Under the pieces are notes generated by a model. It had not been told where the DNA came from, searched no databases, and was given only the letters and a program-made list of their open reading frames with translations. A program made the translations under genes and the position numbers. From Candidatus Saccharimonadota bacterium (GTDB lineage Bacteria > Patescibacteriota > Saccharimonadia > Saccharimonadales > Saccharimonadaceae), in the NCBI GenBank assembly GCA_017430725.1, contig JAFRMK010000010.1, forward strand, positions 47,199 to 111,198: 64,000 bases of DNA. The letters are read 5' to 3'. Shown here one piece after another: positions 16,977 to 24,935 of this stretch (positions are counted from its first letter, which is position 1; each line of letters starts with the position of its first letter).

Positions 16977-17981
16977 CTATAGGCTAACGGCGATATCATG
17001 CAAGTCGCCAGAATTCAATCCGGCATCCTCGCCATCAATCACATATAACACCCCACCGTTTACCCAGGCCGCCTTTGAACCAGCAACATAAATCGTCAAA
17101 CCTTGACCTTTTGCAATCGAATAATCATCGCCCCAGTTTTTCTTTACATAGTTTGCCAACACCGCCACCGAATTCCAGCTCGACTTCTGCTCTGTTATTG
17201 TAAACACCTTGCCGATGTCGTTCTTAAAACTCATCGTAATCGTACCATTATCCTCTTTCACGGTTCCATCCAGGCGATAATTACTCGGCAAATAGCCAGG
17301 ATAAACACGCGAAATACCCGCCTGCATTGCTGCCACTCGCACCGACAAATCCGGCAAATTCAGGTGAACCAGATAGCCCAACAACGCCAACGACACTACG
17401 GCCATACCGGTAGCTATCGCAAAACGCCGCTTCTGCCAAAAATGTTGTTTCTTCGGCTCCGGTGCGCCAAAATCTACCTGCTTAGCTTCCGCTCTTGCCA
17501 TATTTTTCAACGCCTGCTGAATCGCTTGATCCTTTCGTTCTTTTGGGGTAACCGTTGCGACAACGGGCGTCCGCCGCGCCGCCATCTTCGCACGTGCCGC
17601 GCTCGCCAATTGATGCTGTTCGACCCGGCCGGCCTGCACCTTACGCGTCTTCTGCAATTCCGCCTTAGCCTGTTCCTGAATTTGCGCCAGTCGCTTCTTG
17701 TCGCTTGGCTTTAGCTGTACAGTCTGTTTACGCTGAATTAATCCGCCCTGACCTTTGGCTGGTCGGCGCACTGCGCCCGCAACGCTACGCACTTTTGCAG
17801 CTGGTGCCACTACTGTTGCTGTCTTTTTTTGGCCACCCGACGTTCCGACCGATTGTTTCGCATTCGGCCGACGTACAAAACGTCGATTCAAAGTTGTTGA
17901 TTTCTGAATACGACGGTGGTCAACAGAACTGGCGTGCTTCGCAGTTATCCCTTTTTTCGAAACTCGTTTGACTCCGTCCAT
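16977..17981 (-). CDS. Membrane protein with basic cytoplasmic half and DUF4367-like outer domain
   Basis: A 334-residue protein. The first 190 residues are basic and probably disordered (rich in K, R, Q, A and T). One membrane helix follows (about 193-213), then an extracellular domain of about 120 residues. That domain has the pattern YPGYLPSNYRLDG ... TITMSFKND ... ITEQKSSW ... LTIYVAG..AAWVNGGVLYVI, which resembles DUF4367/anti-sigma-factor outer domains. A sensing role is possible but not shown. It is promoted from TATAAA about 10 nt upstream plus GAGGTAAA, and it leads into pgi 17 nt downstream. Confidence 0.7.
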   Translation of the reverse strand: MDGVKRVSKKGITAKHASSVDHRRIQKSTTLNRRFVRRPNAKQSVGTSGGQKKTATVVAPAAKVRSVAGAVRRPAKGQGGLIQRKQTVQLKPSDKKRLAQIQEQAKAELQKTRKVQAGRVEQHQLASAARAKMAARRTPVVATVTPKERKDQAIQQALKNMARAEAKQVDFGAPEPKKQHFWQKRRFAIATGMAVVSLALLGYLVHLNLPDLSVRVAAMQAGISRVYPGYLPSNYRLDGTVKEDNGTITMSFKNDIGKVFTITEQKSSWNSVAVLANYVKKNWGDDYSIAKGQGLTIYVAGSKAAWVNGGVLYVIDGEDAGLNSGDLHDIAVSL

Positions 17982-18104
17982 TTTACCTCGCTTTATACTG
18001 CTAACGTTATCTTAAAACATAAGCCACAAGAAATCAATAAGCATTTTAAAAATATTATTCAGAAAAATTTAAATTTTTAAACATAAGCATTTCGCGAACA
18101 ATAA

Positions 18105-18113
18105 TGCTATAAT
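18105..18113 (+). promoter_or_regulatory. Extended -10 of the PEGA-domain gene
   Basis: TGC-TATAAT ending 11 nt before the ATG at 18125; predicted 5' leader of about five nucleotides. Confidence 0.7.
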
Positions 18114-18124
18114 ATAGGCAACTT

Positions 18125-19588
18125 ATGGACAGAAAGAAAACCAAAAAAATCCGCTCAGCGCGCATTGTTGCGACCAACATCTTTATGAGTATCTCCGTTG
18201 TGGCCATCGTCGCCGTACTGATGCTTATCGCCATGGGCTTTTCCTTCAACGAATCGGGCGACATCCAGCAATCCGGCCTGCTCCAAATCACCTCTCAGCC
18301 CACTCGCGCAAGCGTTGAAATCGACCAAGAAACTCTACTTTCAACCACAGAGGTCAATAAAATGGTCGCCAGCGGTCCGCACGAAATTAAGATTACTAAA
18401 TCCGGCTACGACAACTGGAGTCGCCAAATCAACCTCGAGGCTGGCCTGCTCACGCGCATCGAATGGGTCCGCCTCTTTCCCGTCGAACAAAACATCGAGA
18501 GTGTTGACTCTTTCAAATCCCTCCGATTGGTCTCATATTCCGCCGACAGCAAACACCTGCTCGCCGCAGAAACCAACGGCGCCACACTCAATTATCTTGA
18601 CCTCCAAAGCAACCCCGTCAAACGTGCGGTCATCCCGCTCACTCAGGCGCTCGGCACGAATGATGTTGTCATGACCGCCCAGGGCAGCTTCAAGGTCGAA
18701 TCATGGAACGACAGCAACAACAAAGTCCTGCTGCGCTGGACTCGCGCGGAACAAACCAGTTGGCATCTAGTCGATTTAACCGCCCCCGAAAAGTCCATCA
18801 ATCTCAACAATCAATTCGCCCTCAACTTCACCAAAATTGCCGCCGCCAATGATTCCGCATCAAAACTCTGGGCGCTGGCCGACAACAATCTCTATTTCAT
18901 CGACCTCGGCACCACCCAAATCTCAGACGCCCTCGCCACCAAAGTCGAGCGCTTCGCCAACAATAAAGACACTGTTGCATATCTCGCCGAACACGCCCTC
19001 TACACTTATAAAGATGGCGAAGAAGGCGCCGTCAAAATCCTCGACCTCAAAGAAAGCGACAATATTATCTTCGAAATGGGTACTTACTGGGGCGACGAAT
19101 GGATTGCCTATGCCGTCAATCAAGATTTATATCTCCTGGCCGGCAAATACCCTAACTATAAAAAGAACGAAGGTAATACACTTGAGCGCTTTATCTCTCA
19201 TGAAAATCTTCCCTATGCCCCTACTGCCATTGATGTCAATGCCAGCGACCGCATTATCACCTTCTGGTCCGGCAAAGACCTCGCCAGTTTCGATATTGAA
19301 ACTCGCGATTATTACGACCTAGAGCTTGATGGTAGCAACTCCATCGACTGGCTCGATAATTACCTGCTCTGGGAAAGCCACGACAACAAACTCGTCGTCC
19401 GCGATTTCGACGGCAACAACCGCCGTGAAATAATCGCCTCAGATGCGCCAATTAGCCACGCCATTATCTCTGGCAACAACCAGTGGCTTTATTATTTTGA
19501 AACCATTACTACGCCCGCGCCGACCGAAGAAAACCCCATGGCGACCACCCAAACCATCGTATTAAAACGCCTCAAATTGAACGTCTAA
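18125..19588 (+). CDS. PEGA-domain protein with propeller-like repeats
   Basis: A 487-residue bitopic protein: basic N-terminus (MDRKKTKKIR), one membrane helix (about 18-40), then a PEGA domain (about 54-120; GLLQITSQPTRASVEIDQ ... GPHEIKITKSGYDNWSRQI) and about 330 residues of repeated WD40/beta-propeller-like strands. PEGA proteins of this form are common in the envelope of Saccharibacteria and may bind S-layer or polysaccharide; the ligand is unknown. The mRNA appears nearly leaderless. It is convergent with the sortase gene, with 5 nt between stop codons. Confidence 0.85.
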   Translation: MDRKKTKKIRSARIVATNIFMSISVVAIVAVLMLIAMGFSFNESGDIQQSGLLQITSQPTRASVEIDQETLLSTTEVNKMVASGPHEIKITKSGYDNWSRQINLEAGLLTRIEWVRLFPVEQNIESVDSFKSLRLVSYSADSKHLLAAETNGATLNYLDLQSNPVKRAVIPLTQALGTNDVVMTAQGSFKVESWNDSNNKVLLRWTRAEQTSWHLVDLTAPEKSINLNNQFALNFTKIAAANDSASKLWALADNNLYFIDLGTTQISDALATKVERFANNKDTVAYLAEHALYTYKDGEEGAVKILDLKESDNIIFEMGTYWGDEWIAYAVNQDLYLLAGKYPNYKKNEGNTLERFISHENLPYAPTAIDVNASDRIITFWSGKDLASFDIETRDYYDLELDGSNSIDWLDNYLLWESHDNKLVVRDFDGNNRREIIASDAPISHAIISGNNQWLYYFETITTPAPTEENPMATTQTIVLKRLKLNV

Positions 19589-19593
19589 TTATT

Positions 19594-20793
19594 TTATTGT
19601 TGCCCCGTTAGCCATTTCCAGAAACTGGCCAACGGCGTATCTTGGTTGGCCGGCATCGAGATCGCCTCGCCATCGCCATCCGCCGGCTCGGCGCTTATCG
19701 CGTCTTCGTAGCTCGGATTAATCTGTTCGCCATACACCAACAAGCGCTGCTTCGATGTCCCCAGCGGCGTACAAGTAATCAATGTAATCATTGGCACCCC
19801 CTCGTTCTCGTTCGCAATCTCCACGAGCGCCTGCACATCAGTCGGTTCGACTACCTTCGTTCCAGTCACGCGATACGTATAACGCACCCCATTATAGTCC
19901 ACATACAGCTTATCGCCCTCGCCCATTCGCGTCAGACCGGAGAAAATAAACTTATAGTCACTTGTACCGTAAACGTTACCCGCTGAATGACCGGACACGA
20001 CAAAGTTCCCAATTTCACCCGGTTTGGCCGAGGCGCCTCGCACCGCAAAATTCGCCACGCCGTTCGCCATTGCAACATTCATCGACTGTATATCTAGCGC
20101 CGAACCAAAACTAATCGGCACCTCAATATTCAATTTCGGGATCATCAGAGTCGGTGTCTCATGCACCGCTACCGCCACCGTCGGGTCAATTTCCGTAATC
20201 TCCGTCACTTCACTATTTCCCGGCGAGATGTACGACACAATATTGGCAGCAATCACCTGATTGTATTGTAGCAGCAAACCCAATACTAGAATCACGCCGC
20301 CTATCGTCAGCGGAATAAAGTGCTTAGATTTTCGAAACTTCTTCGCCCGCGCTTGTGCCTTTGCCTGGATTTTCGCCTTGAAATCATTTTGCAATTGCTG
20401 CGCTTCCTGCGCATCTGTCTGCACCTGCATGGCCGGCGGCACCGGCGCCGTCAACGACTCTTGCTCTTTGCGCTGTCTGTCCTGAATCTGCCGTTCCAAC
20501 CGCATTCGCTCGCGCGCCACATAATCGCGCGCTGCCTTGCCGTAATACTCCCCATAATATTTCTGATAATAATCTTGCCACGCCGAGTGATACTTGCGCC
20601 AATCCTCATTGTTCACCTTGGGCGTCGGCGATGTCGCCGTTGGCGCCCGATAGTCTTGCCCCTGCTGGCGCTGATAAGTGGCCAAAACTTTTTTGCGCGC
20701 CAACTCCGCCACCGTCTGTTGCTGTCGCACGGCAGAGCTCAACGCCTCTTGCGAAGTCGCACCTTGTTCCGTCCCACCATCTTGCTTATCCAT
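19594..20793 (-). CDS. Sortase with long cytoplasmic N-terminus
   Basis: Cysteine transpeptidase that joins sorting-signal proteins to the cell surface. The sortase domain (about residues 210-375 of 399) has the catalytic His in VSGHSAG, the Cys in TLITCTPLGTSKQRL and the Arg a few residues later. It is closest in style to class D/E. The first 150 residues are Q/R/E-rich and predicted coiled or disordered, followed by one membrane helix (about 160-178). Such a long head is unusual. Likely substrates in this window are the LPKTGP protein (36812-38128) and the MPKTGP protein (57598-58116). The frame is open to 20904, but TGC-TAGAAT lies 7 nt upstream of the ATG at 20793. Confidence 0.92.
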   Translation of the reverse strand: MDKQDGGTEQGATSQEALSSAVRQQQTVAELARKKVLATYQRQQGQDYRAPTATSPTPKVNNEDWRKYHSAWQDYYQKYYGEYYGKAARDYVARERMRLERQIQDRQRKEQESLTAPVPPAMQVQTDAQEAQQLQNDFKAKIQAKAQARAKKFRKSKHFIPLTIGGVILVLGLLLQYNQVIAANIVSYISPGNSEVTEITEIDPTVAVAVHETPTLMIPKLNIEVPISFGSALDIQSMNVAMANGVANFAVRGASAKPGEIGNFVVSGHSAGNVYGTSDYKFIFSGLTRMGEGDKLYVDYNGVRYTYRVTGTKVVEPTDVQALVEIANENEGVPMITLITCTPLGTSKQRLLVYGEQINPSYEDAISAEPADGDGEAISMPANQDTPLASFWKWLTGQQ

Positions 20794-20800
20794 TGTCCTT

Positions 20801-20809
20801 ATTCTAGCA
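20801..20809 (-). promoter_or_regulatory. Extended -10 of the sortase gene
   Basis: TGC-TAGAAT on the minus strand, 7 nt from the ATG at 20793. The -10 of tRNA-Leu (TGA-TAGAAT, 20825-20833) lies back to back with it. Confidence 0.7.
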
Positions 20810-20851
20810 TAAACTCCTCTTTCATGATAGAATATAAGCACGCACTGCTCT

Positions 20852-20938
20852 GGGCGAGTGGTGAAATTGGTATACACGACAGACTCAAAATCTGTTGGCT
20901 TCACGGCCGTGAGGGTTCAAGTCCCTCCTCGCCCACCA
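20852..20938 (+). tRNA. tRNA-Leu(CAA)
   Basis: An 87-nt tRNA with long variable arm and encoded CCA. Acceptor GGGCGAG/CTCGCCC, anticodon stem ACAGA/TCTGT, loop CTCAAAA with anticodon CAA. Confidence 0.95.
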
Positions 20939-20959
20939 AGTCGCAATCAAAGACCTACC

Positions 20960-21033
20960 GGGGCTTGGCGCAGTGGTAGCGCGCACGTCTGGGGGACGTG
21001 AGGTCGCCAGTTCAATCCTGGTAGCCCCGACCA
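20960..21033 (+). tRNA. tRNA-Pro(GGG)
   Basis: A 74-nt tRNA ending GACCA (encoded CCA). Anticodon stem CACGT/ACGTG, loop CTGGGGG with anticodon GGG. It follows tRNA-Leu by 21 nt and is probably co-transcribed. Confidence 0.93.
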
Positions 21034-21049
21034 CATTTCCGCACAATCG

Positions 21050-21076
21050 ACCGCCTCTCAGGAGGCCGGTTTTTTA
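21050..21076 (+). terminator. Terminator of the tRNA-Leu/tRNA-Pro unit
   Basis: GC-rich hairpin (CCGCCTC/GAGGCCGG with one bulge) followed by six T; its T run overlaps the stop of the convergent gene at 21074. Confidence 0.8.
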
Positions 21077-21886
21077 TTGCCATCCCCAAGCCGTCGCCAC
21101 ACTACGCATCTTCTTTACGCCTTCGTTCCACTGCCCCAGCACAGCCATCTTCGCAAATAAGCCACCACCAAACAGGGTCAACATCGTATAGCCAGTATCC
21201 TGCATCGCCATCGAAATAACTTCGCCATCTTGTGCCACCACCAACTGCCCGTCATGTATCGTCATTATCGTTAAACCGTAACTCAGGGTTACTTTATGCA
21301 ACACTTCAACTAATTGGTTCATCGGCATCGTCATTGTTATTATTTTCGGATAATAAAGCGCCCGCAGTAGTTTCTGCAGCTGCGGCACCGTCGCCAGCAA
21401 CACCGTATCGCCTGCGCGCATCGCCCAATCCTGCGCCCGCAACACTACCGCATCAACTCCGTCTCGCATCACATAAACCGGTTTCCGCTCATCCATCTCG
21501 GCCAACAACTGACCAATCACGGCCATCGTCTCGTCGTTTTTGCCAAAATCCCCCACCAACAACACCATATCCGTCCAGTCTACCTGCTCCAACAACAAGG
21601 GCAAAGCACTTTTGCCAAAGCCGCCCGACGCCTCAGCTGGCGCGAACAACAGCTCCGGCGTGGCCGGCACTACTGTTCGCAAAGACTCCGGCAACACCGC
21701 CCGACACTCACCGGCGCCCAACCTCGTCGCCTCGCGCATGACGGTCGATACCGTAAAAACCGCGCCCGTATTTCCGCCAATCACCAAAAACTTCCCCGCC
21801 AATCGCTTTTGGTCCGGCCGCAAACAGTCAACTTCGCCAAACAGCGCTCGCTTACCCTGTTTTTGCCAATAATCAAAATCCGCCAT
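21074..21886 (-). CDS. Ribokinase-like protein, possibly NAD(P)H-hydrate dehydratase family
   Basis: A 270-residue soluble protein. The stretches GKFLVIGGNTGAVFTVSTVM, ATRLGAGECRAVLPESLR and LLVGDFGKNDETM recall ADP/ATP-dependent NAD(P)H-hydrate dehydratase (NnrD), a ribokinase-fold repair enzyme. The C-terminal ATP site is not obvious (GYTMLTLFGGGLFAKMAV occupies the place of the usual G-x-G-D loop), so activity is uncertain. The ATG overlaps the stop of the exonuclease III gene (TAATG), which fixes the start and implies translational coupling. Confidence 0.45.
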   Translation of the reverse strand: MADFDYWQKQGKRALFGEVDCLRPDQKRLAGKFLVIGGNTGAVFTVSTVMREATRLGAGECRAVLPESLRTVVPATPELLFAPAEASGGFGKSALPLLLEQVDWTDMVLLVGDFGKNDETMAVIGQLLAEMDERKPVYVMRDGVDAVVLRAQDWAMRAGDTVLLATVPQLQKLLRALYYPKIITMTMPMNQLVEVLHKVTLSYGLTIMTIHDGQLVVAQDGEVISMAMQDTGYTMLTLFGGGLFAKMAVLGQWNEGVKKMRSVATAWGWQ

Positions 21887-22680
21887 TACTTCAGCTCCAG
21901 CATAATCGGACAATGGTCCGAACCCATCACGTCGTCACAAATATCCGCTCGTAGTATCCGCTCGCGCAATTGTCCTGAAACCAAAAAGTAGTCAATCCGC
22001 CAACCAACATTCCTGACGCGCGCCCCACCCCTGTAAGACCACCAGGAATATTTTTGCTCATCCGGATGCAGCGCCCGAAAACTATCGATAAAGCCGTTGT
22101 TCAAATAATTTGTCATGCCCGCCCGACCTTCTTTCGTAAAACCTGCGTGACCTTCATTTTGTTGCGACCGCGCCAAATCAATTGCCTCATGCGCGACATT
22201 GAAATCACCGCACACTATCACGGGCTTGCGTTTCTCCAGCTCCTGCATCTGCAGCAGGAGCGCTTTATCCCAAACCAGTTCCCGGTATTTCAGACGCCCC
22301 AAATCGTCTTTCTCGTTCGGTACATAGACATTGACCAAAAAGAAATCCGCATATTCCGCTATCAGAATCCGCCCTTCACTGCGCGCATCACCAAAATCGT
22401 CCGTCCACCCCGCAATCGCCGCCTCCACAGCGGACGAAAAACCCCGTTGCACGCTCAGCGGCCGAATCCGTGTAAAAATCGCCGTCCCGGAGTATCCCGG
22501 TCGTTCTGCCGAATTCCACAACTCCTCATACTCGGGAAAATCCACCTCTGCCTGCCCTTGCTTAGCTTTTGTTTCTTGCAGGCATAGGATGTCCGGCCGT
22601 TGCTCTGCTATCAGCGTCTGAAGCGTCCCCTTCCGCAAAATCGCCCGCAAACCATTCACATTCCACGAATATAACTTCAT
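21886..22680 (-). CDS. xth: Exodeoxyribonuclease III
   Basis: AP endonuclease and 3'-5' exonuclease of the ExoA/Xth group, acting in base excision repair. The 264 residues contain SWNVNGLRA (Asn), LQETKA (metal-binding Glu), NVYVPNE, GDFNVAHEAIDLA (Asp/Asn), WRIDYFLVS and the C-terminal GSDHCPIML (Asp-His). All catalytic residues are present. The frame opens at a TTG three codons upstream, but the ATG at 22680 matches the family. TGA-TATAAT lies 8 nt upstream, back to back with the promoter of relA. Confidence 0.96.
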   Translation of the reverse strand: MKLYSWNVNGLRAILRKGTLQTLIAEQRPDILCLQETKAKQGQAEVDFPEYEELWNSAERPGYSGTAIFTRIRPLSVQRGFSSAVEAAIAGWTDDFGDARSEGRILIAEYADFFLVNVYVPNEKDDLGRLKYRELVWDKALLLQMQELEKRKPVIVCGDFNVAHEAIDLARSQQNEGHAGFTKEGRAGMTNYLNNGFIDSFRALHPDEQKYSWWSYRGGARVRNVGWRIDYFLVSGQLRERILRADICDDVMGSDHCPIMLELK

Positions 22681-22688
22681 CAGTTTCA

Positions 22689-22709
22689 ATTATATCATCA
22701 TGCTAAAAT
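22689..22709. promoter_or_regulatory. Back-to-back -10 elements of xth and relA
   Basis: Minus TATAAT at 22689-22694 (TGA at 22695-22697) and plus TGC-TAAAAT at 22701-22709. Only 35 bp separate the two start codons, so polymerase cannot occupy both promoters together. Confidence 0.75.
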
Positions 22710-22715
22710 AGCATT

Positions 22716-24224
22716 ATGACGAAGACAGCGCCCCGCCTCAAGCAGGCTATCGCAGTTGCCACTGCCGCCCATGAAGGACAGCTCCGCAAAACCGGCGAGC
22801 CCTATATCACTCATCCCTTGGCCGTCGTCAAAATCCTCCAAGAATGGAACATGGACGAAGACACCATCATCGCCGGCGTACTACACGATACCGTCGAAGA
22901 CACCAGCCTCACTCTTAAAGACATCGAGGAGCAGTTCGGCAAAGACGTCGCTTTTCTCGTCAACGGCGTCACAAAGCTCGGCAAAGCCCGCTCCGGCATG
23001 AAAGACCTCGACGAATATTTGCCTCAAACCGGCGACAATCTCCTGAAACTACTCATTGCTACCGGCCAAGACATCCGTGTTCTCATCATCAAACTTGCTG
23101 ACCGTCTTCACAATCTACGCACCCTGGGCGCTCTCCCTCCCGAAAAACAGAAGAAAATCGCCCGCGAGTCGCTCGAAGTTTTTGCGCCACTCGCCGACCG
23201 CCTTCAGATGGGACGCACGCGCGTCGAAATCGAAGAAACCAGCTTCAAATATGTCGACCCCCGACGCTATGAAGAGCTGAAAAAACTCACCGCTGAACGC
23301 CTGAAAAAGGCCGACAAAAAACTCAAAAGCGCCCAAGAGGCCGTCGAGCAAGCCCTCAAGCGCGAGCATATCAAATATAAATGCGACGGTCGCGTCAAAT
23401 CCATCTACTCTCTCCACAAAAAACTTGCCAAATACGACCAAAATATTGACCGCATCTACGACATCATCGCGCTACGCTTTATCGTCGAAGACACTACCAC
23501 CTGTTACCTCGTACTCGGCATTATTCATTCCCTTTTTCATCCGATGGACGGCCGCGTCAAAGATTACATCGCCATGCCCAAACAAAACGGCTACCAGTCC
23601 CTCCATACTACCGTCATCACCAATGACAAGCAAATCGTTGAATTCCAAATCCGCACCAAAGAAATGCACGAATACGCCGAACGCGGGTTAGCCGCGACCT
23701 TCTTCTACAATGAGCAAAAACTCACTTCCGCCTACACCGAAGGTCGCGTCAGTAAACTCCCCTCAAATCTGCTCTGGATTCGCGATTTGCAAGAATCAGC
23801 CGCCAAGCTTGCTTCTGGCGAAAAAGTCGACACCGAAAAGCTCAAACTCAACCTCTTTGCCGATAAAATCTTCGTTTATACTCCCAAAGGCGACATCATT
23901 GACCTCCCCAAAGGTTCCATGCCGCTTGATTTTGCCTATCGTCTGCACAGTGAAATCGGCGCCCAATGTACTGGCGCCATCGTTAACGGCAAAATGGTCG
24001 ACCTCAAAACCAAACTCAAGCAAGGCGATGTCGTCGAGATTATTACAACCAAAAATTCTAAACCCAATCCCGGCTGGCTAGACAAAGTTTTCAGCCGACA
24101 CGCCCGTAGTAAGCTGCGCGGTCAGCTCCACGCCATCCTGCCCGATTTCAGCGTCGCCAAATCGACCGATAAGAAATCCGCCCACAAGACGAAAGCCAAA
24201 AAACCCACTTCTCGAAAGAAATAG
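22716..24224 (+). CDS. relA: RelA/SpoT family (p)ppGpp synthetase/hydrolase, short form
   Basis: Makes and degrades the stringent-response alarmone. The 502 residues hold the HD hydrolase domain (HEGQLRKTGEPYITHPLAV, catalytic HDTVEDT near residue 53), the synthetase domain (YDIIALRFIV, GYQSLHTTV, QIRTKEMHEYAERG) and a TGS domain (IFVYTPKGDIIDLPKGSMPLDFAYRLHSEIG). It ends in a basic tail and lacks the zinc-finger and ACT domains of full-length RSH proteins (about 730 residues). Both active sites look intact, so it may be bifunctional. A -10 lies 6 nt from the ATG. Confidence 0.94.
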   Translation: MTKTAPRLKQAIAVATAAHEGQLRKTGEPYITHPLAVVKILQEWNMDEDTIIAGVLHDTVEDTSLTLKDIEEQFGKDVAFLVNGVTKLGKARSGMKDLDEYLPQTGDNLLKLLIATGQDIRVLIIKLADRLHNLRTLGALPPEKQKKIARESLEVFAPLADRLQMGRTRVEIEETSFKYVDPRRYEELKKLTAERLKKADKKLKSAQEAVEQALKREHIKYKCDGRVKSIYSLHKKLAKYDQNIDRIYDIIALRFIVEDTTTCYLVLGIIHSLFHPMDGRVKDYIAMPKQNGYQSLHTTVITNDKQIVEFQIRTKEMHEYAERGLAATFFYNEQKLTSAYTEGRVSKLPSNLLWIRDLQESAAKLASGEKVDTEKLKLNLFADKIFVYTPKGDIIDLPKGSMPLDFAYRLHSEIGAQCTGAIVNGKMVDLKTKLKQGDVVEIITTKNSKPNPGWLDKVFSRHARSKLRGQLHAILPDFSVAKSTDKKSAHKTKAKKPTSRKK

Positions 24225-24935
24225 CTATTCAGAATCTTTAATCGCGCCAAACCGCCGGTCGCGCTTCGTATATTCCAGCACCGCCTGATCAAAATCCTCG
24301 GCATGAAAGTCCGGAAACTTCGTCTTCGGAAAATAAAATTCCGCATAAGAATTCTGCCACAGCAAGAAATTACTTAACCGCAATTCGCCACTGGTCCGAA
24401 TCATCAAGTCCACATCCGGCAAATCTTGATACAAGTATTTCGCAAACTCCGCTTCGCTCAAATCCTCGACATTAATTCCCGCCCGCACAATCTTTTTGAC
24501 CGCATCGACAATCTCTGCTCGACCGCCATAATTCAGACAAAAGTTCAGTACTCCGCCGGTGTTGTGTGCCGTCTTGGCCGCGAGCTCGTCACGCGCCTCC
24601 ATCACTCGTTTCGGCAAAGGCTCGTCGCGCCCCGAAAACACCACCTTAATATTATTCTCGGCAAAATAATTCAGCTCTTTTTTGTACATCAACACAAACA
24701 AATCCATCAAGTGCCCGACTTCTTTGGCGTCTCGCTTGAAATTCTCCGTCGAAAACACATATAAGCTCAGATAGGCCACGCCTTTCGACAAAATGTACTT
24801 ACTGAGCGTTTTCAGGTTCTCAAAACCGGCATCGTGACCTTTCAGGCGCGACATTCCTCGCTCTTTGGCCCACCGCCCGTTTCCATCCACAATGATTGCC
24901 ACGTGCCGCGGCAACTTCAGGTCTGTATAATCCAT
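24225..24935 (-). CDS. uppS: Isoprenyl transferase (undecaprenyl diphosphate synthase)
   Basis: Extends farnesyl diphosphate with isopentenyl units to make the lipid carrier for cell-wall precursors. Length is 236 residues. The catalytic Asp is in IIVDGNGRWAKERG (about residue 17), followed by GHDAGFENLK, YVFSTENFKR, and the C-terminal DLMIRTSGELRLSNFLLWQ and SYAEFYF. GAGGAG precedes the ATG, which overlaps the glyS stop (TAATG). Its stop codon directly abuts the stop of convergent relA, the two forming a small palindrome. Confidence 0.96.
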   Translation of the reverse strand: MDYTDLKLPRHVAIIVDGNGRWAKERGMSRLKGHDAGFENLKTLSKYILSKGVAYLSLYVFSTENFKRDAKEVGHLMDLFVLMYKKELNYFAENNIKVVFSGRDEPLPKRVMEARDELAAKTAHNTGGVLNFCLNYGGRAEIVDAVKKIVRAGINVEDLSEAEFAKYLYQDLPDVDLMIRTSGELRLSNFLLWQNSYAEFYFPKTKFPDFHAEDFDQAVLEYTKRDRRFGAIKDSE

